Notes: generated from the letters alone by a model not told the origin. A stretch of DNA of 64,000 nt from Aquatica leii (GCA_035610365.1 CM069437.1:60660093-60724092); one strand, 5' to 3'. Shown: positions 36,211-48,456, numbered from the stretch's first letter. Program-made: numbers and translations.

Positions 36211-36921
36211 CAATTAGTTTACGTAAGAAAACTAACAGTGTAAAAACGTATTTAAGATATAGTGTGCCTAGTTATTTTTTATTAATTATTTATAACTTTA
36301 TAATAATCGCTTCTTTATCGTACTCAATGAAATTATCAAAAAACACTAAAAGTTTCTGTGTTGATTTTTGATTTACTTAAAAATACATAAAAAATCAACA
36401 CATTATCGATATAATTTGAGTTTATTTAATAAAAACTAAATCGAGGTACCTAATATAATAAAAAAGAATGATTGCAGTTGTATTTTATTGCATTTTTTGT
36501 TGTTATTAAGCGCAATGCATTCCATATCCTGTTGAAGTCGGTGTGCAACAATTTTAGAACAAAAAAAAAGAGAAAAAGGTAGAATGCTTGCTCCAACACC
36601 ATTAAAGCACCAAATTTGTTTCTCAAATGGAATGACATCGATTAACTAAATTTTACCACAAAAAATGCTTTTTCACAAACATGCTATCACACCAATTGTA
36701 CTAAATTTATAATTAAAAAAAAACTGCTGTACTGTATTCTATATTATAAAGATTAATAGAGATTGTATAACCATTTACATGTATAAATATTTAAGTCTTA
36801 TATAAAATGGCGTATTTTTAATTTTATTTTTTGATGTTTTATAAAAGACTTAAAATATTAGTAAATAAAAGATGTTAGGATGCTATATAATTATAATGGG
36901 TACATATCGTTAAGAAGAAAT

Positions 36922-37320
36922 AAAAACATTGTCAAGATGATTTTTTTTTTGAGTTTAAGAAGAACCGTAAAATTCAACTTTAAATTAGAACACAATCTAT
37001 TGTGTTCTTGTGCTTTCGGTTTTTATAATGTTTCTCGTTTTTTCATTCATTAATACCATTTCGTTTTTGTAATTTGTCCCAAACAAGGCTGATAATTCAT
37101 CTCGAGTCTAAATCTCTACGTTGTCATACTTCACTGCTTACTGAACTTTTACTATCTTCTTTCTTTCTTTCTTTAAGCACATAGTTTTGTAGTACTTTTA
37201 ATTAATTACACTAATCGACAAAATTTAACTTTTTGTCTGTTAAAATAATTAGAACAGCTGTTTGTTATGGAACGTTTTTCTCTGATTTCAATTTTTTTGT
37301 AACATGCAAGTTTTGTTATA
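36922..37320. repeat. Dispersed repeat copy (partner near 46.4 kb)
   Basis: It matches 46434-46750 in the same orientation through AAAACATTGTCAAGATGATT, AGTTTAAGA, ACCGTAAAAT, TTTAAATTAGAAC, TTCATCT.GAGTCT, CACTGCTTACTGAAC and TTAGAA.AGCTGT. It includes a TTTCTTTC microsatellite near 37.16 kb. It lies just downstream, on the minus strand, of the gene scrap at 37.4-37.9 kb, so it may be that repeat's 3' tail. Confidence 0.7.
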
Positions 37321-37479
37321 CAAAATTAAGAAGTTTTATACTATTAAAAACTGCTTAGTTTTATTTCATTTACTTAGATTGACTAATCTATATCAAAATG
37401 TAGTTTTTAATGTTTTTTTACTGTACTTTGTTTATGGAACATCCCTTTTCAGTGTTTAGCATTAGTCTGCAAGCATATT

Positions 37480-37868
37480 TTTATTTCATTTTCTCTGATA
37501 ACGTTTTTCCATTGTTGAAATGTCTTAGTGAAATCGCTCACCATGTTCATCACTCATAGAGCTAAGATTTTCAGGAAACTGGATGTGTGAATCTAGAAAA
37601 TTTATTTCTAGAGACATGTTAGATCCCAGAGCGTTATACTTTGAAAGGTGTTTTGAAACGAGTTCTCCATAGTTATCAGTTCTCTCTTGCCAAGAAATTC
37701 AGTTACAACTTTGTTAGGTTTCAATTCAGTTTTTACAATCTCATTTCTTATAAGCTCCTTTATTTGTGAATCTACTAATATAATCTTTATTTTATTCTTT
37801 AAGTACATGAAACGTTGATCATTTTGTCTATTGTCAAAATTTTGTATTAACCCGTGTTTGAGGTCCAA
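37480..37868 (-). pseudogene. Scrap of a repeat-associated gene with FPENL...SDEHGERF motif
   Basis: In shifted minus-strand frames the sequence reads NYGELVSKHLSKYNALGSNM, then SLEINFLDSHIQFPENLSSM, then SDEHGERFHKTFQQW. A multicopy insect protein family that I know only as uncharacterised has a similar HFLHSHLDFFPENLGxVSDEHGERFHQDI block. The upstream 86-codon frame is the remainder. Frameshifts break it. Function is not known; the multicopy nature suggests it travels with a mobile element. Confidence 0.45.
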
Positions 37869-38153
37869 GGTAAAAAGATATAAGTACGTATTTAATTCTC
37901 ATACGTCTCTTTCATATGACTGCATAGGATGCACAAGATTCAACAATTTCTCATTTTTAATGTGAAGAAGCACGGTTTCTAAACTAAGTTTAAAAAAATC
38001 TATAAACAGCATCAATTCCTGAATATCATGATGGTCTTCTGCCTCATTCAATAATGATCATCATTATAATACACTTAATTGCTTTCTGCGGAGAACAAGC
38101 GTTGACAGTTTTGATCACGTCGACGATAAAAATTATAATTATATATAATTCAT

Positions 38154-40700
38154 CAGTGGCGGATCCAGAGTTTAAGAGAATCTTCATAATCTTTTGATTA
38201 TATTTAATCTATTAATTCTTATACCGGTTGTACAAGATAGAACTGGGAAAGTGGTTATAGAACAATAATTTACAGATCCATTTTTCTATTACTATTTTAT
38301 TATTCATTTGATATATGTATACATGAATAATGAGTCCTAAACAGTTAGTCGGAGCTTATAAAACAAACTCAAGCTTCCTACTTCTTAAACTAGCAAATCT
38401 ATTAATTATATGTTCAATGTTAACATCAATATCTCGATGTATATAAAGTAAAGCAAGCCCAGTTAGTCGGTCTTCCGTCATTCTTGACCTCATCCAGGTC
38501 TTAAGTCTCCTTAGAGTTGAGAAGCTCCGCTCTGCGCTTGCTGCAGATATTGGTAAAGTAATCAAAATTTGCAACAAAGACTTTAAAAGTGGATAGCATT
38601 TTTCATCACAGGTAACATAGGCTTGCAAAGCTTTATTTAATTTTTTTAAATGTTCATAATCAGCACTTTTTCTTATTGAAAATATTTCATTGACAACTTT
38701 CATCACGATTGTATCTCTATTATGAGATAACAGAGTAGAGTATCTGTCACAAATTTGTTCAATATTTGCTTTAGTTGTTTGTAAATCTGAGACTGCGTCA
38801 AGATTTGTTGGCACTAAAACGTTTAAAGAGTAGCACTCCATTGATTCTTTGGCAAATCGATTTCTAAGATCAGTGATAATAAAATCTATGATAGGGATGT
38901 ATACTGCTTGTTTCCAATAAGAAATAATGTTTTCTTGTACATCCCTAGTGTTGGAAGGATAGTTTGGCCGGTTGCATTGTTTTGTAGTCAATCGTGGTAT
39001 GTGAATATTTACATCCATAGCTTCCATAACTTTTTTGGCATGTTCAAATATCATAGAGAAAAATTCGTTTGAATTTACCCTTTTGTCTTTTAGTACCTCA
39101 ATTGCATGTGTTATTTTTTCTTTTGGTGTACAAATGTCCATAATTTCATCCTGTAAATACTTATTTAGCACAACAGTGGCACTCATAATGTCACTCAAAC
39201 TAAAAACTGTAATGATGAAATCGCAGGTTGTAATTGAATGCAATAAACAGTTTGCCTTAACTGCAGTTGCATTATCATGCCAACCTGACACTATTTGTAG
39301 TGCTTTAGCAATCCCAGACAAATCTTCTTGGAACTCCAAAATAGATTCATGCCTTTCGACCCAACGAGTTTCAAAGTAACCTTTCATTTGGTGACCTAAT
39401 ACAGTTTTTAATACATAATTGCGCTTTGCAGACAAGTTAAAAAATGCGGCAATTTCTTGAATACATTCAACTGCATTTATTACACTCTGAACTTTACTGC
39501 ACTTTAAAATAGACAAATTCAATGCGTGGTTTTTACAAACGCAAGACAATGTATTTCCACTTTTTGTATCTGTGATACTGCACCTCGCGCTGCTGATATA
39601 TTGACACTACAACCGTCACATCCAATTCCTACACAGTTATTCATGTTTAGTCCCAGTTGTCGCATAATCTTTAAAACAGATTGTCCTAAAATTACCCCTG
39701 TAATAATAGGTTCACATTCAGTTTCCTTATCAGAATAATTAGTTTCGTGCAGATCAAGAAAACCGACGTCTTCTTCTTAGTCTTCTCTTACAGTGTTGTT
39801 ATACACATAACGTAACGAAAGACTTAACTCCGAAGTGTGTAATATGTCTGTAGTTTCATCAAAAATCACGCTGTAATACTTTACTGCAGTAACTCTTTCT
39901 TTTATGATTTTCAAGACTTCTTCTCCACAGCAACGTATTAATTCATTAGTTGTAGTTTTACTAATGTAAGTAGCATTTGATTTGGCTGATTTTAGATGTT
40001 TTTCTAGCTCAGTATCACCACTGTCAATTCGAAATCGCAATAACGACCTAAAGTTGCCATCATTTTGTACGGAGTCTTCACTCGTTTCAAATAAGATGCC
40101 GTCATCTCTATGTCCTCTTAAGGGAATATTTTGCCGACCATGCAATATAATAGTTTTTATTAAAGGGGTGAGACGAGATCTATTTTCCAACACTTGTTTT
40201 TTTCTATTTTCATTCAAGCAATTTCTAATTTCTTGTTGAGGATTTTCAAAAACCGAAATGAATGATTTTCCGTCTATTTCGGCTTTTTTATGATAGCTAT
40301 AAGACGCATGGCTCTCTAAATCTCCGTTTTTGCCTGCAAGCTTCGCATATTTTTGTAGAGGTTCAGTTATTAACTTTTTCAAGGGTACAGTTTGTTGTCC
40401 CCCTGTTAATGTTTGATAACAAAATATAGCGCAATATTTGCAAAAAAGACCGTTTTTGATTTCTAAAAACACAAACCATGGATACTATTTAAAATAGCTA
40501 CAGTTATCCGCCTTTGTTCTTCCCCTCCAGGTTTAATGTGAGTAGACGTAGGAAAATTATAACTTTGTGCAGGGGTTCAGGGATTCATCAAAAATTCATA
40601 TTTGTTGTGATCATTCACGTTTAGGGCAGACATGTTCCCTATGTAGGTACCGATATCACGAGATGGAAGATTATGACCCCGAATAGTGATGGGATGGGGA
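38154..40700 (-). mobile_element. hAT-like DNA transposon, truncated at its 5' end
   Basis: The left boundary starts CAGTGGCGGATCCAGAG, a terminus typical of hAT elements with zf-MYM/DUF4371 transposases. The transposase on the minus strand starts beyond 40.69 kb, where the sequence joins a pogo element, so the other terminus is missing. The left flank offers no second target duplication to compare. Confidence 0.65.
38356..40690 (-). pseudogene. hAT-family transposase (zf-MYM/TTF, DUF4371, hAT C-terminal dimerisation), broken
   Basis: In order: a DIGTYIGNMSAL start (about 40.64-40.69 kb), a YEFLMNP.TPAQSYNFP block, and the zinc-finger segment LFCKYCAIF (about 40.43 kb). Then comes a DUF4371 region with LRFRIDSGDTELEKHL, SVIFDETTDI and GIGCDGCSVNISAARGA, and the CKNHALNLSI block. 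The C-terminal hAT signature is AASAERSFSTLRRLKTWMRS then LALLYIHRDI (about 38.45-38.55 kb). Four lesions are seen: a TGA in MNP*TP (about 40.58 kb), a frameshift near 40.465 kb, an in-frame TAA at 39777-39779, and a frameshift near 39.55 kb. Proteins of this type resemble the repressor of the inhibitor of PKR and ZMYM genes. The enzyme would cut and paste the element. Confidence 0.85.
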
Positions 40701-40719
40701 TGGGGATGTGCGGGGGTAT

Positions 40720-41703
40720 GGCGAGCATAATAATACCATTGTCTCTACAAAAATTGTAAACCATTAAGTTACTGTGACTGGAATGGTTGTCTAATACTAT
40801 TAAAACTAGATCATCTTTAGATGGTTTATGGATGTTTGCAAAATGATGAATCCAAATCAGGAACATTTCTTCCGTCATCCATCCGTTTTTGGAACATCTG
40901 CGAATGGATCCAGGAGGCCCGTTTTTTTCTAAAGCAGGTGCCATTCTAATTCTTGGATACAAAAACATTGGAGGAGTAAAAGAGCCACTAGCACTCATAC
41001 AACAACACACAGTAATGTTTTTACCTCTTTCCCCGCTAGTTGCAGAACCTGTTTGTTTTTCGCCTTTGGGACCCACAATTTTTTTTGGCCTTTAGGACCC
41101 ACAATTTTTTTTGGCCTATTGACTTACACTTATTCCCGTTTCGTCCACATTAAAAATACGCGTGGGTTGAAATTCATATTTTACCAAAAGATTTTCTAGA
41201 TTATCAAAAAATCTGTCTATTTTGACTTTATTGAATCCCATAATACGGTTTATGCTTGTAGGTTCTAGCTTTCGAAAACTGAGCTGAAGATGCCTCGACA
41301 TAAAACCATACATCCAATCTTTACCTGCTTCTTTTTTCTCTGCATTAAATCTATGTTGAAGAGATAAGGTTTCGGCGTAAGTATAAATGGTACGTCTTAA
41401 TTGTATTGGAGTAAGGCCATAAAACATCTTGGAAAGTAGCAATAATTGGTTACAAATATCGTCTTCCTGCTCTTTTGTAAAAATCGTTCGTGTTCCCATT
41501 TTTGGTTTAAAAAATCCCAATTTAACTCTTGTATGTAGAGAAGTGACTGGTACACTAAAATCTCGTGCAGCATCTCGTAATCCATAACGCTGCTCTTTAA
41601 CAGTATTTATGGCTAGTATCATTTGTTTATCGGACCAAGAGCATTTATTAGTGGTTCTTTCTCTTTTCGATGGCATCTGATAACAATAATTAAATATAAC
41701 CAT
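40720..41703 (-). pseudogene. pogo/jerky-like transposase of element A, broken
   Basis: The 5' frame (41116-41703, 195 codons) has a psq-type helix-turn-helix, MILAINTVKEQRYGLRDAAR and FSVPVTSLHTRV. A CENP-B-type second domain follows with GKDWMYGFMSRHLQLSFRKL, and then the first DDE block, IFNVDETGIS. A 26-bp tandem duplication then shifts the frame. The second frame (from 41076 down) continues with SGERGKNITVCCCMSASGSF, PPMFLYPR, the GWMTEEMF block and the second catalytic block VLIVLDNHSSH. After AIPPH the similarity ends in a CCCCAT-type simple repeat and joins hAT sequence. The third catalytic residue region is absent. Confidence 0.8.
41070..41121. repeat. 26-bp tandem duplication that breaks the pogo A frame
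   Basis: Two consecutive copies of GACCCACAATTTTTTTTGG-containing sequence (41070-41095 and 41096-41121) differ at only two or three bases. An extra 26 bp shifts the reading frame by two. Confidence 0.85.
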
Positions 41704-42379
41704 TTATTTCAAAGTTGTGTAATGGCGAACACCTTGAAGGGTAATGAGGAACAACTGTTCCTGAATACCCGACTATGATGTTAAAAATAATTTTGCTCAT
41801 AGAACATTATATGTGAAATATAAGTTTAAAGCAAACATCTACGTATATAACTAATTTACCAATAAAGACAAATTAGATATCAATGTTATTTAAATCTGTT
41901 TATTTTTGTATACATACCTTAATTTTAACTACGCCGAAATAATAACCAAACTATACAATACAACCACCTGCTACCATCAAACATCCAACGCAACTGATCA
42001 CAGATTACTCTTATTCTACTGTGCTTGTAGGATGTAATACGCATATTTGTAGTATAAATTAACCGCCAATAGAGGTCATTACGATTCTAACACAGTGTTC
42101 CCAATTACCCGCTGTTCTTGATTACCCGTCGTTCCCCTACTCTTTAAATGCATAATCAGGCATAACTATAATTTGGATTAATGGCTACAAATAAATTGTA
42201 GATGTATTTCATTAAGCAATTAATCACAATAAGAATTATAAAACCAAAAATTGCATTCATAACGTGTTACCGTTTGTATCATGTAGAGATAAACTTCGTT
42301 AAAATCCATTTTTCACTTGACCTATAACGCTTACATCAAGATTGTTTTAGGTTGGTACTGTTACTATTTAGTAACAATC

Positions 42380-43010
42380 TCAAAAGACTTGAAGGTATTC
42401 GTAATTACATAGAACAAAGTTCTAATAAATTGGCTGCAAAGTTATCTGTGGCAACAGGTATAAACCTATTTTAATTATTAATTTATAAGCATTCAATTTT
42501 TAGAATTATTACTAAAAATTTGTGCCACAAAGCATTAAATAAAAACAAGGTTATGATTTATTATGAACTACGCGCTTTCAACTTTATGCAGCGTGTACAA
42601 TTTTGTAAATCGTTTAATCAACATTCAAATAACGACAACTTGTTGAATTTATCTTTCTTTACAAATGAAGCATGGTTTCACTTAAGTCTATATGTAAAAA
42701 GTCAAAATTATCGTACTTGGGCAAACAAAAATCTAAAAAACTACCATTACAAACTTTGAAAGTTGGTGTCTAGATTGCAATGTTTTAAGCAGCTAGATAA
42801 CGACGTACTTCGATTTGGTCACTTTCAGCAAGACAATGTAAGCGGTCAAACCACTCGAGTTGCAATGGAATTTATTCAACAATTCTACAATGACAGTGTG
42901 ATAAATCAAGGATTAATCCTTCACAATTTTCAGATCTTATTCTATTAGATTTTTACACTTACGGACTTTTTATTGTGGAAGACAATTAAAAATTTTTTTA
43001 TTCTCTTAGT
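42380..43010 (+). pseudogene. Tc1/mariner-family transposase remnant
   Basis: The plus-strand frame at 42520-42759 reads YYELRAFNFMQRVQFCKSF, then LSFFTNEAWFHLSLYV and SQNYRTWANKN. This matches the DEAHFHLSGYVNxQNxRxWAxxNP block of a mariner-related insect family; the catalytic Asp of DEA is Asn here. The next frame (42763-42948) has FGHFQQDNVSGQTTRVAMEF, containing the second catalytic Asp (QQD), and ends in a degraded SPDLTxxDF-like segment near 42.95 kb. A helix-turn-helix relic is readable upstream to about 42.38 kb. It is broken by stops and a frameshift. Confidence 0.7.
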
Positions 43011-43019
43011 AGTAAATTT

Positions 43020-43670
43020 GGTTGCTAAGTAAATAGATCATAACAGACACTGACACGTAATCACTATTACGTAATAATAGTATATTAATAAGGATATAAG
43101 TCGCGCAGGTAATAATCATCTTCTTAAGCGTAGTCTATATACAATATTTTCAACTACTAGAATAATGAAAACCTTTTTACCTGTTACTAAATCAAATTTA
43201 AAATATAAAATGTTAATTTTAAATTAAAAATCAAGTGAATGATTGTGACAGTTCTCATTAATTTTGACGTAATTCGTAATTGTGGTTATAACACAGAAAT
43301 AAATAGATAATGTAAACGAACTTCAAATAACTTACATTTTTAAATCAAACTAATTTGTTTAATAAACGATTTAAATTCTTAAAATAGCATTAAGTAAAAT
43401 ATTTTGTTCTTGGTAAACAGTTTTGTAAACTTTTTTATTTCTAAAACTGTTATTAAATTATCAGAAATGTAAATATGTTTATCATTAATCAGTAGTTAAT
43501 TTAAATATTATTTACCTGCGTTTAGAAAAGTGCAACTTTAGAACCTACTATTATACGTAATACTGAAATCCTATACAACTAGTAGTGGAAAAAAATTACG
43601 CTTCAGTTCTATAGAAATTTATATGTTACCTTCATTTAACCAATAAGGTCAACGTCACTTATTTTTTTGT
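43020..43670. other. AT-rich spacer between two Tc1/mariner remnants
   Basis: No coding frame or repeat end was recognised. Confidence 0.45.
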
Positions 43671-43676
43671 AATATT

Positions 43677-44758
43677 CTCTGTGACATAAAAAATGCAACA
43701 CCAAGAAGGCGTTAGAATATTTGGACAACACTTGGTAAAATTTCAAGTTAAACAAAAGATAAATGCGTTTTTTATTAATAATGTGTTGGACCACCCCTAT
43801 TAGTTTCCCGCACCATTCTTGGGATGGATTCCACCAGGTGGTCAATTTTTTCTTGAAGCATTGCATCCCAGGATCTTAGTGTCTGTAGAGGATTGGCTAA
43901 TTACTTGAGTCTTATAATCATCACGTCCCACACTTGTTTGATAGACAAAATGAAAAATCGGGTTCTCTAGCTCCTGGAAGAATAGAAGGATATGGAGTTC
44001 TACCACTACAACATATTTATGGGCTTTCATATTGCCTCGAATGAATACCAACTGCGGCATGTTTGTATAAATAATAAGATCTCATACCATAACCCCCACA
44101 GTGTGGTGAACATGCCGTTCAACAGAAAATTGCACACGTCTCCACGTATACGTCTGACCATCATGCGACTATCGTGCATTTCCAAGTAGAATCGGGTTTG
44201 CCACTGAAGACACCCTATGCCATTCCACGTCCCAATCTAGTCGCAAGTTACACAACTCCAAACGTAGCTGTCGATGACGAGCCGTCGACGAAAGCACGAG
44301 ATGTGGTAGATAGGACTGCATGCCAAAAGCTCTAATTTGCCGGTAAAGGGTTACAGGACGGCCTTGGTTACGGTTAAGACGGTTAGAAATTTCTCTGAAT
44401 GAACAACCACCTTTACGTAAACCATTAATGCGACATCGGATTAACTCAGTTGACAATTATTTTAACATTTCCGCACTTTAGACATAATCGCAGCCTCAAA
44501 ACGCAAAGAAGAACACAATACCAAGAAAATTGCAACCAAAAACAATACCAAATTCGACTTAATCTTTTAAGAAATATAACCGATAATTTCGATTGTAACA
44601 ACAAGTAAAACGTCAAATTTTCCATGGCTATTCGATTATTTTGAATGAAGTTTTAATGAATTTAATGAATTACTGCCTTTGACTAGATAAATATTTCTGC
44701 CAAATTTGGTTCAAAAATTGTAACGTCTTCTTGGTGTTGCATGTTTTATGTCACAGAG
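43677..44758 (-). mobile_element. Tc1-like (Tc3-type) DNA transposon with matching inverted ends
   Basis: Both ends begin CTCTGTGACATAAAA and continue with ATGCAACACCAAGAAG, in inverted orientation, for about 50 bp with few mismatches. The unit is 1.08 kb and encloses a minus-strand transposase gene. The TA target duplication is not evident at these exact borders, so the true ends may be a base or two off. Confidence 0.85.
43780..44456 (-). pseudogene. Tc1-like transposase, inactive
   Basis: The N-terminal frame starts MSTELIRCRINGLRKGGCSF and continues REISNRLNRNQGRPVT, a paired-type helix-turn-helix. Next come AFGMQSYLPHLVL and ARHRQLRLELC, the linker of Tc3-like transposases. At the first catalytic site the family has FSDESRF; the underlying bases here give Gly-Lys for Asp-Glu. 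Farther on, MPQLVFIRGNMKAHKYV and LENPIFH are readable, and a final block is close to MLQEKIDHLVESIPRMVR. The second catalytic QQDNARPH region is unreadable. Stops, frameshifts and the catalytic losses make this copy dead. Confidence 0.8.
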
Positions 44759-44764
44759 TGCATT

Positions 44765-46430
44765 AAGAACTAACGGGTTTTCCTTTAGCATTATTGTTTA
44801 TACCGGGTGTTTTAGTAAGCGTATTTGGCGGTTGCATGTCATAAACTATGAGGCTTAGTTTGATGTCAAATATTTAATTGCGTTGCTTAGTTAAAGTTCA
44901 TTTTTGGACTACTGAGGTTTTTTAAAGTCACAAAGTTTATTTACTTTTGTGCAGGCTAGTACTGTTGTCGTGACAGACTTTACTGATAGTTTCTCTATCG
45001 TGTACTAATTTGTGACTGTTTTCATGGCTTGATGTATGAGGTTTTAAACAACTCGCCTAAACCTTTGTGAATTGCAAAAGTTGAAACAATGACACTTGCT
45101 TGAAATAAACTAGTATAAACGAAGTTATGCCGGTGCTCAGTGAAGACGTCATAAATCCAGGAATGAACTTGTGGTTGATCGTAGGTTGCCAGATGTAATC
45201 AGGAAGAAATGTTGAAGGGCTCCAGAGGAATAGATACCGTCGGAAGGTTCTCAATAACCGCTACCAAGGCGAAGATATAACCGCGCCGAACACTGTTCTA
45301 TATTACGTAAATAAAACTGAAAGCATGTAACATTCTCTTAAAAGCCGTAAATTCTACGAATTCGGATAAACAAAACTCTACTAACTGCACTAAAAATTTA
45401 CGTTTTTGCTTATTCCTTCCGCGGCGTTACTTTATCTAAAGGGGATGAGTTTACTACCCCAAAACCACTAAGAAGTGCAAAGAGAATGCAAACAGATTAA
45501 ATAACGTCACAAAAGTAGTGTTGGGCAACGGCTTTTGCTTCTGCCTAAAATGTCAAATTGACAAAATATTATATTTCATTACTGTGATTAAGATTAGTCC
45601 TTGTGACCAGAATCATAACAACTGTCTAATAAATTAGAAGAATGACTTCATTTCAACGTAATTTAATCGAACAAACACAAAGAAAATAAGTACTGAAATG
45701 TACTTCAAATAAAGTACTTTTGAATACTCTTAAAATAAACAAACTCCTAAAATATATTCAATTACTATTATATCTCAGAAGGGAAACATAAATTACAACT
45801 AAAATTATTACAGAACAAAGAAAATGCCAAATAAACACAAACGCAGAATACGTTTGATTCAACAGCGTATTAATTTTGAAATAAATGAATGCAAAATTTT
45901 ATCCACAACTTTGAATTATAAAGTTGGATTTAAAAACGTAAAATATTTTTTTTTAAATCAATCTGAAATCAATAAAACAATTCTAAAATATATGAAATGA
46001 GTAATGTCAATTCAAATACCGGGTCTTTTACGAAAGTAATTAAACAACTTCAAACGACGGTTCACCTTTCACGTCTTAAGATAGTGATATCCTTTGCATA
46101 TTTTTGCGTTTTTGTCTAGTTTTTATAAAATATTGTCCACTACCAGATTCTACTTCAATCTTTTAAAGTAGCTTTTCGTTTTTTGACAAATACAATCGTC
46201 AAACATGTGATATATATCGACGTATATCTAATCAACTTTCAATACATAATAATCTTATTAGTTAAGTTAATTAGACAGAAAAGTTTTTTGAACGTGATTT
46301 TTTTTCTAGTTGATGTATAAAGACTATATTTACCTTCCAATCATGTAGCATGTAACTTAAAACTATACTGCTTTTAAATCAATTTGTTTAATTTAAATTT
46401 AAATTTTTCAACTCTTGTATCATAATTGCT
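44765..46430. other. Unassigned stretch between the Tc1-like element and BEL/Pao
   Basis: It starts with TACCGGGTGTTTTAGTAAGCG (about 44.80 kb), which resembles a mariner-type terminus, but no partner end or transposase was found. A GC-richer block at 45.12-45.28 kb has a 65-codon minus-strand frame without a recognised domain. Confidence 0.4.
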
Positions 46431-46433
46431 AAT

Positions 46434-46750
46434 ATATAAAAACATTGTCAAGATGATTTTTTTATGAGTTTAAGAGTAACCGTAAAATCCAATTTTAAAT
46501 TAGAACGCAATCTATTGAATCTTTGTGTTTTAGGTTTTGATAGCGTTTCTCGTGTTTTTATTCAATAATACTTTTTTGCTTTTGTAATTAGTTCCAATCA
46601 AAGCCAATAATTCATCTAGAGTCTCAAACGTTTTCGTTATTCACTGCTTACTGAACACATAATATCTCTATCTTTTCTTTTTTTAAGCACATGGTTGTTT
46701 TACCTGTTGAATTAATTAGAATAGCTGTAACTTTTTTCATGCAAATAATA
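46434..46750. repeat. Dispersed repeat copy (partner near 36.9 kb)
   Basis: It is collinear with 36.92-37.32 kb, with about 80 percent identity by eye and a few indels. It sits directly 3' of the BEL/Pao coding region on the minus strand. Confidence 0.7.
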
Positions 46751-46844
46751 ATAATCCTAAATACGTGTTTATACAATAATAAAATGACATTAAATATGAA
46801 GGATGTGTTGGTCGCCTACCGTGACAATGTGCGTTAAATTAATT

Positions 46845-48200
46845 ACTTTTGGTTAAAACACAAAGTTTGTTGACAGGGCGTTTAAAAAAACCTTCCTTAC
46901 ATTTGACAGTTACAACTCGCGTCACATTGTCTGGTCCAGCGTGTTTATCAACTATTTTACCTAAAATCCATTCGGCAGGTGGAATGTTATCATCATTAAC
47001 TACTACTACATCTCCAACATCAACATCAGGTTTTTTAGTACACCATTTATTTCTTTGATTTTAAAAATTCTTAAGACCATCTTTTCCAAAAACTATTTAA
47101 CATTTTCTGTACTAACTTCCATCTATCTAAGCCAATTACACTTTCATCTGCGTAATCTATATCACTAAGGGTTCTCCTACCAAGAAATGACCAGGTGTCA
47201 AAGGAAGAAAATCATCTGAGTTATCACGAAGAACTGATAAAGGTCTTGAATTTAAACATGTCTCTATTTGTGTTAGCAGCGTAGAAATTTCTTCGTAAGT
47301 CATAATACTATGTCCTATAACTTGTTTTACATGAGTTTAAGCACAACGAACGCCTGCTTCCCAGTGTACACCAAATTTTGGTGTCCTTGGAGGTATAAAG
47401 TGCCATTTAGTCGACTCTAACGTTAATAATTCAGCTATCTCGTGAGGTAGTTTAGATTTTGCACTATTGAACATATTACGTAACATAACATTTGCTCCAA
47501 CAAAATTAGAGCCATTATCACTATAAAGATTGTAACACGCACCTCTACGTGAAACAAGTCACCTAAATGCAACAATAAAACCTTTAGCAGTAAAATGAGT
47601 TACAGCTTCTAAATGGATCGCACGAGTAGTCATGCAAACAAACAAACACATGTATCATTTATAAGATTTTGTTCCTCTTCCTGACGAAAACCTTATGTTA
47701 ATGGAATCTGCGTAGTCCACCCCTGAATTCTTAAATAGTCAGCTTGGTTTTAGTCTAGGCTCTGGTAATTTACCCATCAATTGTGTAGTTGCTGCTTTAG
47801 AGTATCTGAAACAAATTGTAAAATTTCTGTAACATTTTTTAACCATATCTCGTGCTCTTAATATCCAAACTCGACTTCTTAAAAAACTCATCATGACTTG
47901 AGGTCCGCTATGGAGTGTCTTTAGATGAGCATTTTCAACTATAAACTGGCTAAGGTGATGCTAAGCGGGCATAATAATTGGATGTTTTTGATCGTAACTC
48001 AAATTCTCTTGATTGATACGTCCTTCTTCTCTTAAAATACCATCTTGGTCAAGAAATGGATAAATAATGTATAAAGCGCTACGTTATGCTACGTAACCTT
48101 TTGTTTTTAATGATGTAATTTCTTCAATAAATTTGCCCTCTTGAACTTGCTTAGTACAAAATTGTAAAGATTGGGTTAAATTTGGTTTATGTCGTCAGTC
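46845..48200 (-). pseudogene. BEL/Pao integrase and C-terminal DUF5641-like region
   Basis: Readable blocks in order are GPQVMMSFLRSRVWILRARD (zinc-binding region, about 47.84-47.92 kb), QLMGKLPEPRLKPS (about 47.75 kb), and SGVDYADSINIRF (first catalytic Asp, about 47.70 kb). YSDNGSNFVGANVMLRNMF at about 47.47-47.53 kb has the second catalytic Asp. DNIPPAEWILGKIVDKHAGP and VTRVVTVK near 46.9-47.0 kb are the conserved C-terminal domain. The order and spacing are those of Pao integrases. Multiple stops and shifts break it. Confidence 0.8.
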
Positions 48201-48456
48201 GTAACAAACTTTGGATATGATTTTTTTTCATTTAATGGTAATTTTTACATTTACATACTTTTAACATTTTAGTTAATTCTAAAAATTTTATCCACACAAA
48301 ATCATCATCTATTTGCATCGTTGCAAAGGATCTCACTCGTTCTTCTTCTTGTGTTTCTGCTACATCAAGACTCTCAACGTTGATCACTATCTCCGACAGC
48401 CAGTTAGGTCTGTTCTACTTCAATTTCTCGTTTTTCAAGTTAATTGGTTGTAGGCC

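Larger units (their letters stand above)
40700..42139 (-). mobile_element. pogo-like element A, truncated at its 3' side
   Basis: The transposase gene and a 5' terminal region are present. The minus-strand terminus near 42.14 kb begins GTAGGGGAACGACGGGTAAT and repeats a GGGTAAT...AAC motif twice before GGAACACTG. The 3' part, including the last catalytic region and terminus, is missing where the element meets the hAT remnant. Confidence 0.6.

Noticed and set aside
40625-40645. CATGTTCCCTA, looking like a pogo terminus next to the hAT start
   Set aside because: The orientation is wrong for the 3' end of element A, and the bases encode the conserved DIGTYIGNMSAL start of the hAT transposase.
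44798-44820. TACCGGGTGTTTTAG as a mariner end
   Set aside because: No inverted partner or transposase was found nearby, so it is not annotated as an element.
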